From: an uncultured Lentisphaeraceae bacterium
GTDB taxonomy: Bacteria > Verrucomicrobiota > Kiritimatiellia > RFP12 > DVOR01
Assembly (NCBI GenBank): GCA_949288955.1
Contig: CASEMS010000017.1
Location: 1-60,043, forward strand
Reading direction: 5' to 3'
Length of the DNA: 60,043 bases
Shown: in pieces, positions 49,896 through 57,048 of the stretch
How the letters are laid out: each line of letters opens with the position of its first letter
How positions within the stretch are numbered: position 1 is the stretch's first letter
Translations under genes and position numbers: made by a program
Notes under the pieces: model-generated
Database searches by the model: none
What the model saw: the letters and a program-made list of their open reading frames with translations, nothing else
What the model was told of the DNA's origin: nothing

Positions 49896-50843
49896 TTAGT
49901 ATACCACACGCGCCCCACCCAAGGCGCGGAGGAAGGCTCGGAGATCGGGCGTGAGGGGCGCCTCAAGGAAGAGCGGCGCCCCTGTAACGGGATGGACGCA
50001 GGCCACGGAGAGGGCGTGGAGGAAGTGCCTGGGGAAGCCGGGAGGGAGGGGGCCGCCGTAACGGCGGTCGCCCACCAACGGGTGGCCGGCGAAGGCAAGC
50101 TGCGCGCGGATTTGGTGCGTCACGCCGGTGCGGATGGAGACCTCCAGCAACGTGCAGGGCCGCCCGCCCAAGCACACGGAACGCAGGGGGCGATACTCGG
50201 TGACGGCGCGCATGGGGCGCTTGGCGTCATGCCACTTGGAGGCGTCGACCATCCGCCCCGGGGCGCGGGGGTTGTGGGCCAGCAGGTGCTCCAACCGACC
50301 GGGCGCGCGAAGCTCGCCCGCGGCGAGGGCGACGTACCGTTTCGCGACGGCCCGGGCGGCGAATTGCGCGCGGAGCGCGGCATAGGCGGACTGCGTGCGC
50401 GCGGCCAGGACCAGGCCGGAGGTGTCACGGTCAATGCGGTGGAGGATGCCGCAGGTGAGCGGCCCATCCCCCACGCCGGCGACCTCGGGACGGCGGGCCA
50501 GGAGGGCGTTGGCGAGGGTGTCGCGCTCGGCGGGGTCGTTGGGCTGGCAATCCATGCCGGCCGGCTTGCACAAGGCGAGGAGCGCGTCGTCCTCCCACAG
50601 GATGTCGATTGGCAGGTCTGGGTTAGGCGCGGGAGCCGCAGGGGCCGTCGGCTCGCGGAGCAACGCATAGACGGCGTCAGGCACCACGCGATCGCCCTTG
50701 GCGCAGGGATGGCCGCGCAGGGTGAGGCACCCCTCCGCGAGGACGCGGCGGATCGCGGCGCGCGGCACCTCGGGGAAACGCGCGGCGAGCCAGGCGTCCA
50801 CCCGCGTCCCCGCCTCCCCGGACGACGGGCGCAGCTCAGTCAC
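49896..50843 (-). CDS. RluA/RluD-family pseudouridine synthase
   Basis: 315 aa from GTG 50843, overlapping the addA stop by 8 nt. S4-like N-terminus (TRVDAWLAARFPEVPRAAIRRVLAEGCLTLRG) and catalytic core LALCKPAGMDCQPN, catalytic Asp in GILHRIDRDTSGLVLAAR, AVAKRYVALAAGE, LLEVSIRTGVTHQIRAQLAFAGHPLVGDRRYGG. Modifies uridines in structured RNA, target unknown. This is the second RluA-type enzyme in the window (other at 32749). Third gene of a der-addA-rluA2 operon. Confidence 0.92.
   Translation of the reverse strand: MTELRPSSGEAGTRVDAWLAARFPEVPRAAIRRVLAEGCLTLRGHPCAKGDRVVPDAVYALLREPTAPAAPAPNPDLPIDILWEDDALLALCKPAGMDCQPNDPAERDTLANALLARRPEVAGVGDGPLTCGILHRIDRDTSGLVLAARTQSAYAALRAQFAARAVAKRYVALAAGELRAPGRLEHLLAHNPRAPGRMVDASKWHDAKRPMRAVTEYRPLRSVCLGGRPCTLLEVSIRTGVTHQIRAQLAFAGHPLVGDRRYGGPLPPGFPRHFLHALSVACVHPVTGAPLFLEAPLTPDLRAFLRALGGARVVY
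49898..49903 (-). promoter_or_regulatory. -10-like box for the deacetylase-like gene, overlapping the rluA2 stop
   Basis: Minus-strand GTGGTATACTAA: the TATACT box shares its 3' bases with the TAA stop of the upstream gene. Confidence 0.6.
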
Positions 50844-53805
50844 CGGGCACCTCCACGGCCCGCCCCACGCGCGTGAAGAGCAACACCATGCGGATGTCCG
50901 CAGGGGCGAACCCGGTGAGCGCGGCCAACGCGTCGCGGTAATCGCGCAACTGTCGGGCATACGCGGGGGTGGCGATGGGCTCGTGGGCGGTCTTGAAGTC
51001 GTAGATGACGGCGCGGCGGGTCTGCGGGAAGATGTGGACGCGGTCGAACTGACCCACCAACCGACGTTGCCGCGCCCCCTCGCGCAACACGACGGCGAAG
51101 GGACGTTCGCGCCACAGCTCGCAGGACTCGTCGGGGCGACGGAAGACCTCCGGGAAGCACGCCGGCTCCGCCTCCCAGGCGACGGCGGCCAATCGGGCGT
51201 GCTCGGCAAGGCCGAAGGCGCGGGCCGCGCCCGCATCGTCGGCCAGCAACTCCGCCACGGTGGCGGCACGGGCGCGTTCGGAGGGCAACTCCGTCTCCGC
51301 CCGCCCGGCGCCCTCCGCCCGACGCCACGGCCGCGGCGCGGGGCGCGCGTCTTCGTCGGCGCGGTCAGGCTCCGCGCGCCACCAGTCGCGATCGCCGCGG
51401 AGGCAGGCGACGCGGATGCCGGGGAGGCCCCAATCGGGCGCGGCGGGGTCGGTGAGCTTGCGGAAGGGGAGCCACGCGCGGCAAGTGGGCGCGGGGTCGC
51501 CCCCGTGCTTCGGGAGCACGGCCTTGGCGGGCGCCAGGATGATCTGCTCGCGGCGGGCGCGGGTGATGGCGACGTAGAGCCCGCAGAGGTCGTCGCGGAA
51601 ACGGCGGGCGCGACGGGTCCGCGCGGCGGCGTCGAGGGCAGGCAGGGCGCGGACGGAATCCGCGAAGGCGGGCGGCTCCAACACCCAGTCGGGGCCCGTC
51701 TCGCAGATGGCGTCGGCATGGCCGAAGCTCCCGTTGAGCAGGGTGAAGACGACGTCGTAGGTGAGGCCTTTGGAGTGGTGGACGGTCATGAGGCTGAGCG
51801 TGGAGGAATCCGCCGCGCAGGGGATGAACAGCTCCTCCAAGGCGGCCCGGGCCTCGGTGGGGTCGGCGTGCCCGCGGGCGTCCAAGGCCTCCAAGGCCAA
51901 GCGCATGGCCGCGAGAGCGTCGCGATCCTGCTCGGAGAGGCGGGCGCGGGCCTCCGTCGGGAAGAGCCCGTCGAGCCACACCGCGAAGCCCCCCTCGGCG
52001 ATCTGGCGCGTCCAACGGGCCAGAGTCGTCGTATCGTCGGCGTCGGTGAGGCCGAGGCGGCGGGCGACCTCGCCCCAAAGGGTCGCGCGGGGGTCGGCGA
52101 GCCAATGGGCCAACCGGCAGACCAAGCGCCCCATCGGCGTCTCGTGGACGGCCATCCGGCCATCGATGGCGCAGGCCACGTCGCGCTTGCGGAGCAACGG
52201 CAGCAGCGCGTCGAGGGTTTTGTTCTGAAAGGCCAGCACGGCCAGGCGCAGCCGCTTGCCACGCAATGTGCGCCACCGTTCCGCGACGAAGTCGGCGGCG
52301 CACGCCAGCCACGCCTCCTCCTTGTCGCCCTCCACGGCGGCGCACAGGGCCAGGCCGGCATCGTCGCGATGGGCGGAATGGTCGCGCCATCCCTCGCGCC
52401 ACGCCTCCAACACGGGCTGCTGCCAAGGCTCCGCGGCGGCCACGTCGCCGGCGTCCAAGCGCATGACGGCGTTGACCAGGCCGATGACGGCGGGGCTGGA
52501 GCGGTAGGACTCCAAGAGCGGCGGGCCTGCGGGGATGTCGGGCACGCGCGTGGCGTCGCCGAAGAGCGTGGCGTCGCCGCCGCGCCAACCGTAGATGGAC
52601 TGCTTGACGTCGCCCACATAGAAGAAGGTGGAGTCGTCGCCCTCGGCCAGCTCGCGCGCCATGCCGGAGAGGACGGCCCACTGGGCGACGCTGGTGTCCT
52701 GGAACTCGTCGATCATCAGGTGGCGCACGGCGGCATCCAGCCGATAGGCCACGTAGAGCGCGTCGGGGTCGACCACGGAGAGGCGCCCCCCCAGCCGCTC
52801 GGCGAGGAGGGCGGTGAGCGCGCCGAAGGTGAGGCGGCCCGTCTCGTCGGCCAGCGCGTCGGAGGCGGCGTTCAGGGCGGCGACGGCGGCGCGGAGGCGG
52901 TGCGTGTGGGCGGCGGTCTGCGCGAGGTCGCGCGCCAGCAGGTCGTCCCACAGCGCCTGGGCGGCCTGACGGCCGGCATCGTCGAGGGCGAGTTGCTTCG
53001 TGTAATAGGAGTGGATGCCCTCCTCGGCCAGACGGCGGAGGCGCGCCAAGGTGTCGGAGGCGCGTTCGCCCCAACGGGCCTTCAGCTCGCGCACGGAGTC
53101 GACCTCGGGGAAAAGGCGGCCGACCAACGTCTGGTAGGCGTTGGCGTGTTTGTCGGTGAGGTGGGCGGTGGGCTGGGCCAGCAAGGTCTCCACGCAGGCG
53201 CGGCGGTCATTGCAGAAAGGCGGGGGCGTGCCCAACCGGGCGAGCGCGCCCCACCCCTCGGGATGCGCGCGGAGCACGTCCCCGAAGTCTCGGATGCACG
53301 CGCCGAGCCGCTCGGTCAGCGACCCCGCGGGTGCGGCCCCCTCGTAGCGGACGTCGAAGAGGGTGAGCAGCGCCGAGGCGGAGTCGCGCGGTGTCACACG
53401 CAGCGCGCGGCGGACGGTCTCGCGGAGCATCTCCCTCGCCTCCGGGCCGCCCCCTTCCTCGTAGAGGGAGAAGTCCGGATCCAACCCCAGCTCATAGGCG
53501 AAGAGTTTGGCCACGCGCGAGGAGAAGGCGTCGATGGTCGAGATTTGGAGCCGGGGGAGCGCCTCCAGCACACGCCGCAGCGCCTCCCCCGCGCCGAGCC
53601 CCCCGGGCGGCGGCGCGAGCCCCTCCAGCAGACGCTCCACCACGGCGGCGAAGATCTCGCGCGTGGCGGCGCGGGTGAAGGTGAGGGCGCAGATGGCCTC
53701 CGGCGGCACGCCGGCCATCACCAGCCGGCAGAAGCGCGCGGAGAGCGCGTAGGTCTTGCCGCTCCCCGCCGAGGCGCTCAGGAACTGGGACCCCAGGCCG
53801 ACCAT
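50836..53805 (-). CDS. AddA/UvrD-like helicase-nuclease
   Basis: 989 aa. Superfamily 1A helicase: Walker A SASAGSGKT at 10-18, ALTFTRAATREI, DEFQDTS, GDVKQSIYGWRGGD, LMTVHHSKGLTYDVVF and YVAITRARREQI. At the C-terminus GQFDRVHIFPQTRRAVIYDFKTA gives the D...DxK of a RecB-like nuclease. It is expected to process double-strand breaks with an AddB-type partner. No AddB is in the window, and der rather than addB is upstream (6 nt). Somewhat shorter than classical AddA (about 1200 aa). Confidence 0.9.
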   Translation of the reverse strand: MVGLGSQFLSASAGSGKTYALSARFCRLVMAGVPPEAICALTFTRAATREIFAAVVERLLEGLAPPPGGLGAGEALRRVLEALPRLQISTIDAFSSRVAKLFAYELGLDPDFSLYEEGGGPEAREMLRETVRRALRVTPRDSASALLTLFDVRYEGAAPAGSLTERLGACIRDFGDVLRAHPEGWGALARLGTPPPFCNDRRACVETLLAQPTAHLTDKHANAYQTLVGRLFPEVDSVRELKARWGERASDTLARLRRLAEEGIHSYYTKQLALDDAGRQAAQALWDDLLARDLAQTAAHTHRLRAAVAALNAASDALADETGRLTFGALTALLAERLGGRLSVVDPDALYVAYRLDAAVRHLMIDEFQDTSVAQWAVLSGMARELAEGDDSTFFYVGDVKQSIYGWRGGDATLFGDATRVPDIPAGPPLLESYRSSPAVIGLVNAVMRLDAGDVAAAEPWQQPVLEAWREGWRDHSAHRDDAGLALCAAVEGDKEEAWLACAADFVAERWRTLRGKRLRLAVLAFQNKTLDALLPLLRKRDVACAIDGRMAVHETPMGRLVCRLAHWLADPRATLWGEVARRLGLTDADDTTTLARWTRQIAEGGFAVWLDGLFPTEARARLSEQDRDALAAMRLALEALDARGHADPTEARAALEELFIPCAADSSTLSLMTVHHSKGLTYDVVFTLLNGSFGHADAICETGPDWVLEPPAFADSVRALPALDAAARTRRARRFRDDLCGLYVAITRARREQIILAPAKAVLPKHGGDPAPTCRAWLPFRKLTDPAAPDWGLPGIRVACLRGDRDWWRAEPDRADEDARPAPRPWRRAEGAGRAETELPSERARAATVAELLADDAGAARAFGLAEHARLAAVAWEAEPACFPEVFRRPDESCELWRERPFAVVLREGARQRRLVGQFDRVHIFPQTRRAVIYDFKTAHEPIATPAYARQLRDYRDALAALTGFAPADIRMVLLFTRVGRAVEVPGD

Positions 53806-53811
53806 CGCGCC

Positions 53812-55338
53812 TCACTTGCGCTTGGGGCGCCGGGACTTCGGGGTGAGGCTGCCGCCTGCGCGCCCCGACCCCTTGGCCTTGGGTTTGCCGGGGGCGCGCG
53901 GCGCGCGCTTGGGCGGGGGCCTGCGGGGGCGCGTGGGAGGGGCGGGCTCCTCGTCGGGCGCGGGCGGCTTGGGGTCGCCGGGGCGCACGCGCGAGCGGAA
54001 TTGGAGGATGACCGCCGCGCCCTCAAGGTCGAAGGCCTCGCGCAGGGTGCGGACAAGGAAATCCTGGAAGGGCTTGGTGGCCAGCCGGGCGTCGTTCACG
54101 AAGAGGCGGATGATGATGGGGTTGGCGCCGGTCTGCGTGGCGTAGTGGAAGCGGAGGTGGCGCCCCTCGCGGCCGGGCATCTGGATGCGCGCCAAGGCGT
54201 TCAGCAAGGTGCGGTTGAGGACGCCGGTGGGCAGGGTGCGGCGTTGGTTGCCGGCCACGCGGTCGATGGCGTCGACGGAGGCGCGGACGTTGTAGCCCTC
54301 CTGCGCGCTGGTGAAGACCACGGGCACGTGCCGCAGGAAGGGGAGCATCTCGCGCAGATGAGCGAGGGCGGCGGTCTCGGTGTAGCCTTTGGCGCGGGCG
54401 AGATCCCACTTGTTGATGAGCAGGACGCACGCCTTGCCCTCGCGCTGGATCATCGCGGCGATGTACTTGTCCTGGGTGGTGGGGCCGATCTCCGCGTCCA
54501 TCACCAGCACCGCCACGTCGCACTCCCGCACGGCCTCCTCGCTGCGGAAGAGGGAGAAGCGCTCCACCGACGTGTCGATCTTGTGGACGTGGCGCATCCC
54601 CGCCGTGTCCACCAACGTGTAGCGGCGGGCCGTCGGCCCCGTGCCGATGGCGAAGGGCACGTCCACGCAGTCGCGCGTGGTGCCGGCCACGTCGCTGACG
54701 ATGACGCGGTCGCTGCGCAGGAGGCGGTTGATGTAGCTGCTCTTGCCGGCGTTCGGGCGGCCCACCACGGCCACGCGCAGCGGCTTGGCCTCGGCCGCGC
54801 GCTCGGCCGCGCTTTCCGGCGGCAACGCCTTGAGCGCCTCCGCCATCAACGCGTCGACCCCACGCCCATGGACGGCCGAGGTGGGGAAGACGGGGAAGGC
54901 CAGCTTGGCGAACTCGTGGGCGCCGTGCTCATGCTGGGGCAGGTCGCACTTGTTGGCGGCCACCACGCAGGGGCGGCCGGCCTTGCGCACCAGGCGCGCC
55001 ACCTCCTCGTCCGCCGGCTGCAACCCCGCCTGCGCGTCGCCCACCAGGATGACGCACGCGGCGTCGGCCAAGGCCACGGCGGCCTGGTCGCGCACGGCCA
55101 TCTCAATGGCGTTCCCCTCCTTGGCGCCGTCGAAAAGGCGGATGCCGCCGGTGTCGATGAGCAGGAAGCGTTGGTCGCCCCACGCCACCTCGCGCACGAT
55201 TCGGTCGCGCGTCACGCCGCTCTGGTCATGCACGATGGCGATACGCCGGTGCGCAATGCGGTTGAAGAGGGCCGACTTGCCCACGTTTGGCCGCCCCACG
55301 ATCGCGATTGCCCTGTTCGTCTCTTGCTGCTGTTCCAT
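53812..55338 (-). CDS. der: ribosome-associated GTPase Der (EngA) with long basic tail
   Basis: 508 aa. Double GTPase essential for 50S assembly. First G domain: GRPNVGKS at 15-22, DTGGI, NKCD. Second: GRPNAGKS, DTAGMRHV, NKWD. The KH-like domain follows (LNRTLLNALARIQMPGREGRHLRFHYATQTGANPIIIRLFVNDARL). Beyond the usual end it carries about 65 residues of Pro/Arg/Lys-rich low complexity (PTRPRRPPPKRAPRAPGKP and onward), probably binding RNA. The ATG lies 7 nt from the -10-like TAAACT and lacks a clear Shine-Dalgarno. Confidence 0.96.
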   Translation of the reverse strand: MEQQQETNRAIAIVGRPNVGKSALFNRIAHRRIAIVHDQSGVTRDRIVREVAWGDQRFLLIDTGGIRLFDGAKEGNAIEMAVRDQAAVALADAACVILVGDAQAGLQPADEEVARLVRKAGRPCVVAANKCDLPQHEHGAHEFAKLAFPVFPTSAVHGRGVDALMAEALKALPPESAAERAAEAKPLRVAVVGRPNAGKSSYINRLLRSDRVIVSDVAGTTRDCVDVPFAIGTGPTARRYTLVDTAGMRHVHKIDTSVERFSLFRSEEAVRECDVAVLVMDAEIGPTTQDKYIAAMIQREGKACVLLINKWDLARAKGYTETAALAHLREMLPFLRHVPVVFTSAQEGYNVRASVDAIDRVAGNQRRTLPTGVLNRTLLNALARIQMPGREGRHLRFHYATQTGANPIIIRLFVNDARLATKPFQDFLVRTLREAFDLEGAAVILQFRSRVRPGDPKPPAPDEEPAPPTRPRRPPPKRAPRAPGKPKAKGSGRAGGSLTPKSRRPKRK

Positions 55339-55345
55339 GCCACCT

Positions 55346-55351
55346 AGTTTA
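55346..55351 (-). promoter_or_regulatory. -10 box for der, leaderless
   Basis: Minus-strand TTTTGGTAAACT with 7 nt to ATG 55338. Confidence 0.55.
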
Positions 55352-55399
55352 CCAAAACCTCCCCGCGCCGCGGGCGCACGAAGCGTGCCCGGGGCGTGG

Positions 55400-55405
55400 T
55401 ATAAT
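55400..55405 (+). promoter_or_regulatory. -10 box for trmL, leaderless
   Basis: GGGGCGTGGTATAAT; 7 nt to ATG 55413. It is the closest match to the bacterial consensus in the window. Confidence 0.65.
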
Positions 55406-55412
55406 CAGAGGC

Positions 55413-55859
55413 ATGGACATCGTTCTGGTTCACCCCGAGATCCCCCACAACACCGGCGCCATCGGCCGCCTGTGCGTGGGGCTTGGCTGGCCGCTCTGCC
55501 TCATCCGCCCCCTCGGCTTCGCGCTGGACGCCCGCCACATCCGCCGCGCCGGCCTCGACTACTGGCCGCACCTCGACCTCGCCCTCTTCGATTCCTTCGA
55601 GGACTACCTCCGCGCCCGCCGCCCCAACGGCCTCTGCTTCCTCAGCACCAAGGCCGAGCGCTCCCTCTACGACACCCCCCTCGCCCCCGACGGCGCCCTC
55701 GTCTTCGGCTCCGAATCCTCCGGCCTCCCGCCCGACTTCTACCCCCGCTACCGCGACCAACTCGCCGCCATCCCCATGCCCGGCCCCCACGCCCGCTCCA
55801 TCAACCTCGCCAACGCCGTCGCCATCGCCGCCTACGAAGCCTACCGCCGCTTCCGCTGA
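55413..55859 (+). CDS. trmL: tRNA (cytidine/uridine-2'-O-)-methyltransferase TrmL-like (SPOUT)
   Basis: 148 aa. 2'-O-methylates the wobble nucleotide of certain leucine tRNAs with SAM. SPOUT knot motifs: VLVHPEIPHNTGAIGRLCVGLGWPL, LVFGSESSGLPPDFY and PMPGPHARSINLANAVAIAAYEAYRR. Length equals E. coli TrmL. Leaderless-type start; strong bidirectional terminator downstream. Confidence 0.93.
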   Translation: MDIVLVHPEIPHNTGAIGRLCVGLGWPLCLIRPLGFALDARHIRRAGLDYWPHLDLALFDSFEDYLRARRPNGLCFLSTKAERSLYDTPLAPDGALVFGSESSGLPPDFYPRYRDQLAAIPMPGPHARSINLANAVAIAAYEAYRRFR

Positions 55860-55873
55860 CCCCCGCCGCGGCA

Positions 55874-55914
55874 CAAAAAAGGCCCCGACCGCACACGCGG
55901 CCGGGGCCTTTTCG
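55874..55914. terminator. bidirectional terminator between trmL and PEP-CTERM gene
   Basis: A-run, stem GGCCCCG-CCGC...GCGG-CGGGGCC with one mismatch, then TTTT; the flanking genes converge. Confidence 0.9.
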
Positions 55915-55932
55915 CATCCATCCGGGGCATCC

Positions 55933-56646
55933 TCACCCCACGCGGCGGCGCAACGCCACCCCCGCCACCCCCAATGCCAGGAGCGCCAGTGCCGTCGGCT
56001 CGGGGATCACCGCGATCTCGACGGTCGGCTTCTCCACGCCAGCGAAGACCGTGTCGAGGCGATTGGCGGTTCCTCCCTGCTCCGCCCCGCAGGTTACATT
56101 GCACGACGTCCCATAATAAACATCCTGAAAGACGCCGAGAAGCGTATCCCCAACGGCGATGGAGAGCGTGTTTGCCGCCTCGTCGTAATAGAAGAGCGTG
56201 GTCAGCGAGCCATCCGCGTTCAGCGCATCCTCCAAGCCAAGCACAGGCGTTGTCGGCTGAATGACCGCCCCGTCCTTCCCATAGGCGTACCACCCCTTTT
56301 GCAAACCCCTTTCAGAGTCCTCCGCAAGCGCATAGCCAACACCATACGAAACGGCCTCTCCGCCGGAGCGATTTTCCCAGAAGTAAACATTCGCGGCGGA
56401 CACCCACGTCCCTGCCGCCTCCGCGACTTCCTTGGCCGTCAGCGTAGCGGGGAAAGTAACGCGCAGAATAAAACTGCCAGAGGAGGTCTCAACGCCATTT
56501 TTATAGTAGGTGTTGTTGTGTGGCCCAGACAGACTTTCACTCACCCAGGCGCCCTCGGGCACCTGCTCCTCCCAATCGATTGTCAGGGCTTGAGCCGTGC
56601 CCAAAACCAAGAGTGCGGCCATCGCCGCAAGTCCAACCTTCCTCAT
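55933..56646 (-). CDS. PEP-CTERM sorting-domain exported protein
   Basis: 237 aa from ATG 56646 (GGAGGAGC upstream). Sec signal peptide MRKVGLAAMAALLVLGTAQA, then a beta-rich domain of unknown function (SGSFILRVTFPATLTAKEVAEAAGTWVSAANVYFWENRS; LTTLFYYDEAANTLSIAVGDTLLGVFQDVYYG). It ends with the PEP-CTERM tripartite signal: VIPEPTALALLALGVAGVAL and RRR. By family knowledge it is processed by an exosortase (none in the window) and exposed at the cell surface or released with extracellular polymer. Transcribed with a 105-nt structured leader. Confidence 0.9.
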   Translation of the reverse strand: MRKVGLAAMAALLVLGTAQALTIDWEEQVPEGAWVSESLSGPHNNTYYKNGVETSSGSFILRVTFPATLTAKEVAEAAGTWVSAANVYFWENRSGGEAVSYGVGYALAEDSERGLQKGWYAYGKDGAVIQPTTPVLGLEDALNADGSLTTLFYYDEAANTLSIAVGDTLLGVFQDVYYGTSCNVTCGAEQGGTANRLDTVFAGVEKPTVEIAVIPEPTALALLALGVAGVALRRRVG

Positions 56647-56752
56647 GAGTCGCTCCTCCGCCCGGACTGCACAAGGGACGCCCCGCTTGGGCGGCGAAAA
56701 ACACAAGCATCCCTTCACCGGGATGGCACCTACACCATCCCTAAGATGCTGT
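56647..56752 (-). promoter_or_regulatory. structured 5' leader of the PEP-CTERM gene
   Basis: On the minus strand GGGATGG (56741-56735) pairs with CCATCCC (56726-56720). AAGGGA (56715-56710) pairs with TCCCTT (56678-56673) around an inner GC-rich hairpin at about 56696-56679. The ribosome binding site follows. It does not match a riboswitch class I know. Confidence 0.4.
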
Positions 56753-56758
56753 TATGTT

Positions 56759-56764
56759 AGCATA
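56759..56764 (-). promoter_or_regulatory. -10-like box for the PEP-CTERM gene
   Basis: Minus-strand GTAGTATGCT, placing the transcript start near 56752. Confidence 0.5.
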
Positions 56765-56872
56765 CTACCCCCCCCCCGGCAAGTCTTTTCGCGCCCGCCC
56801 TTGGCCGCATACGACCGTACGCACCCCGCCCCCGCGCCCCCACCCCCCGACGAACGGCGGCCCATCCACCCC

Positions 56873-56933
56873 GGGTCAGCGGCTGATCCACATCGGGTCA
56901 GCGGCTGACCCACATCGGATCGGCGGCTGATCC
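56873..56933. repeat. R1 palindromic repeat cluster (3 units) with covarying arms
   Basis: Units at 56873, 56895 and 56917. The unit at 56895-56911 is GGGTCAGC-G-GCTGACCC, a perfect palindrome in which both arms changed relative to GGATC...GATCC. It is between divergent genes; no other feature is seen in 56765-57020. Confidence 0.93.
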
Positions 56934-57048
56934 AAGGAGAGGCCGCCCGCGCCTCCCTGCGTCCTGTGGGTGGCAGGATGGGGAAAAGCGTGGGTAAGCG
57001 TTGCGGTGGGGGCGAGGGTGTGCTTTGATGGGGGCGAAAGGATTTCTC

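Noticed and set aside
50698..55347. A 1549-codon open frame on the plus strand
   Set aside because: It is antisense to der, addA and rluA2, has Gly/Ala/Arg/Val-biased composition with no domain, and arises because GC-rich codons give few stops on the other strand.
56647..56752. Cyclic-di-GMP (GEMM) riboswitch before the PEP-CTERM gene
   Set aside because: The conserved GEMM-I core and tetraloop-receptor sequences as I know them are not present; only generic stems are seen.
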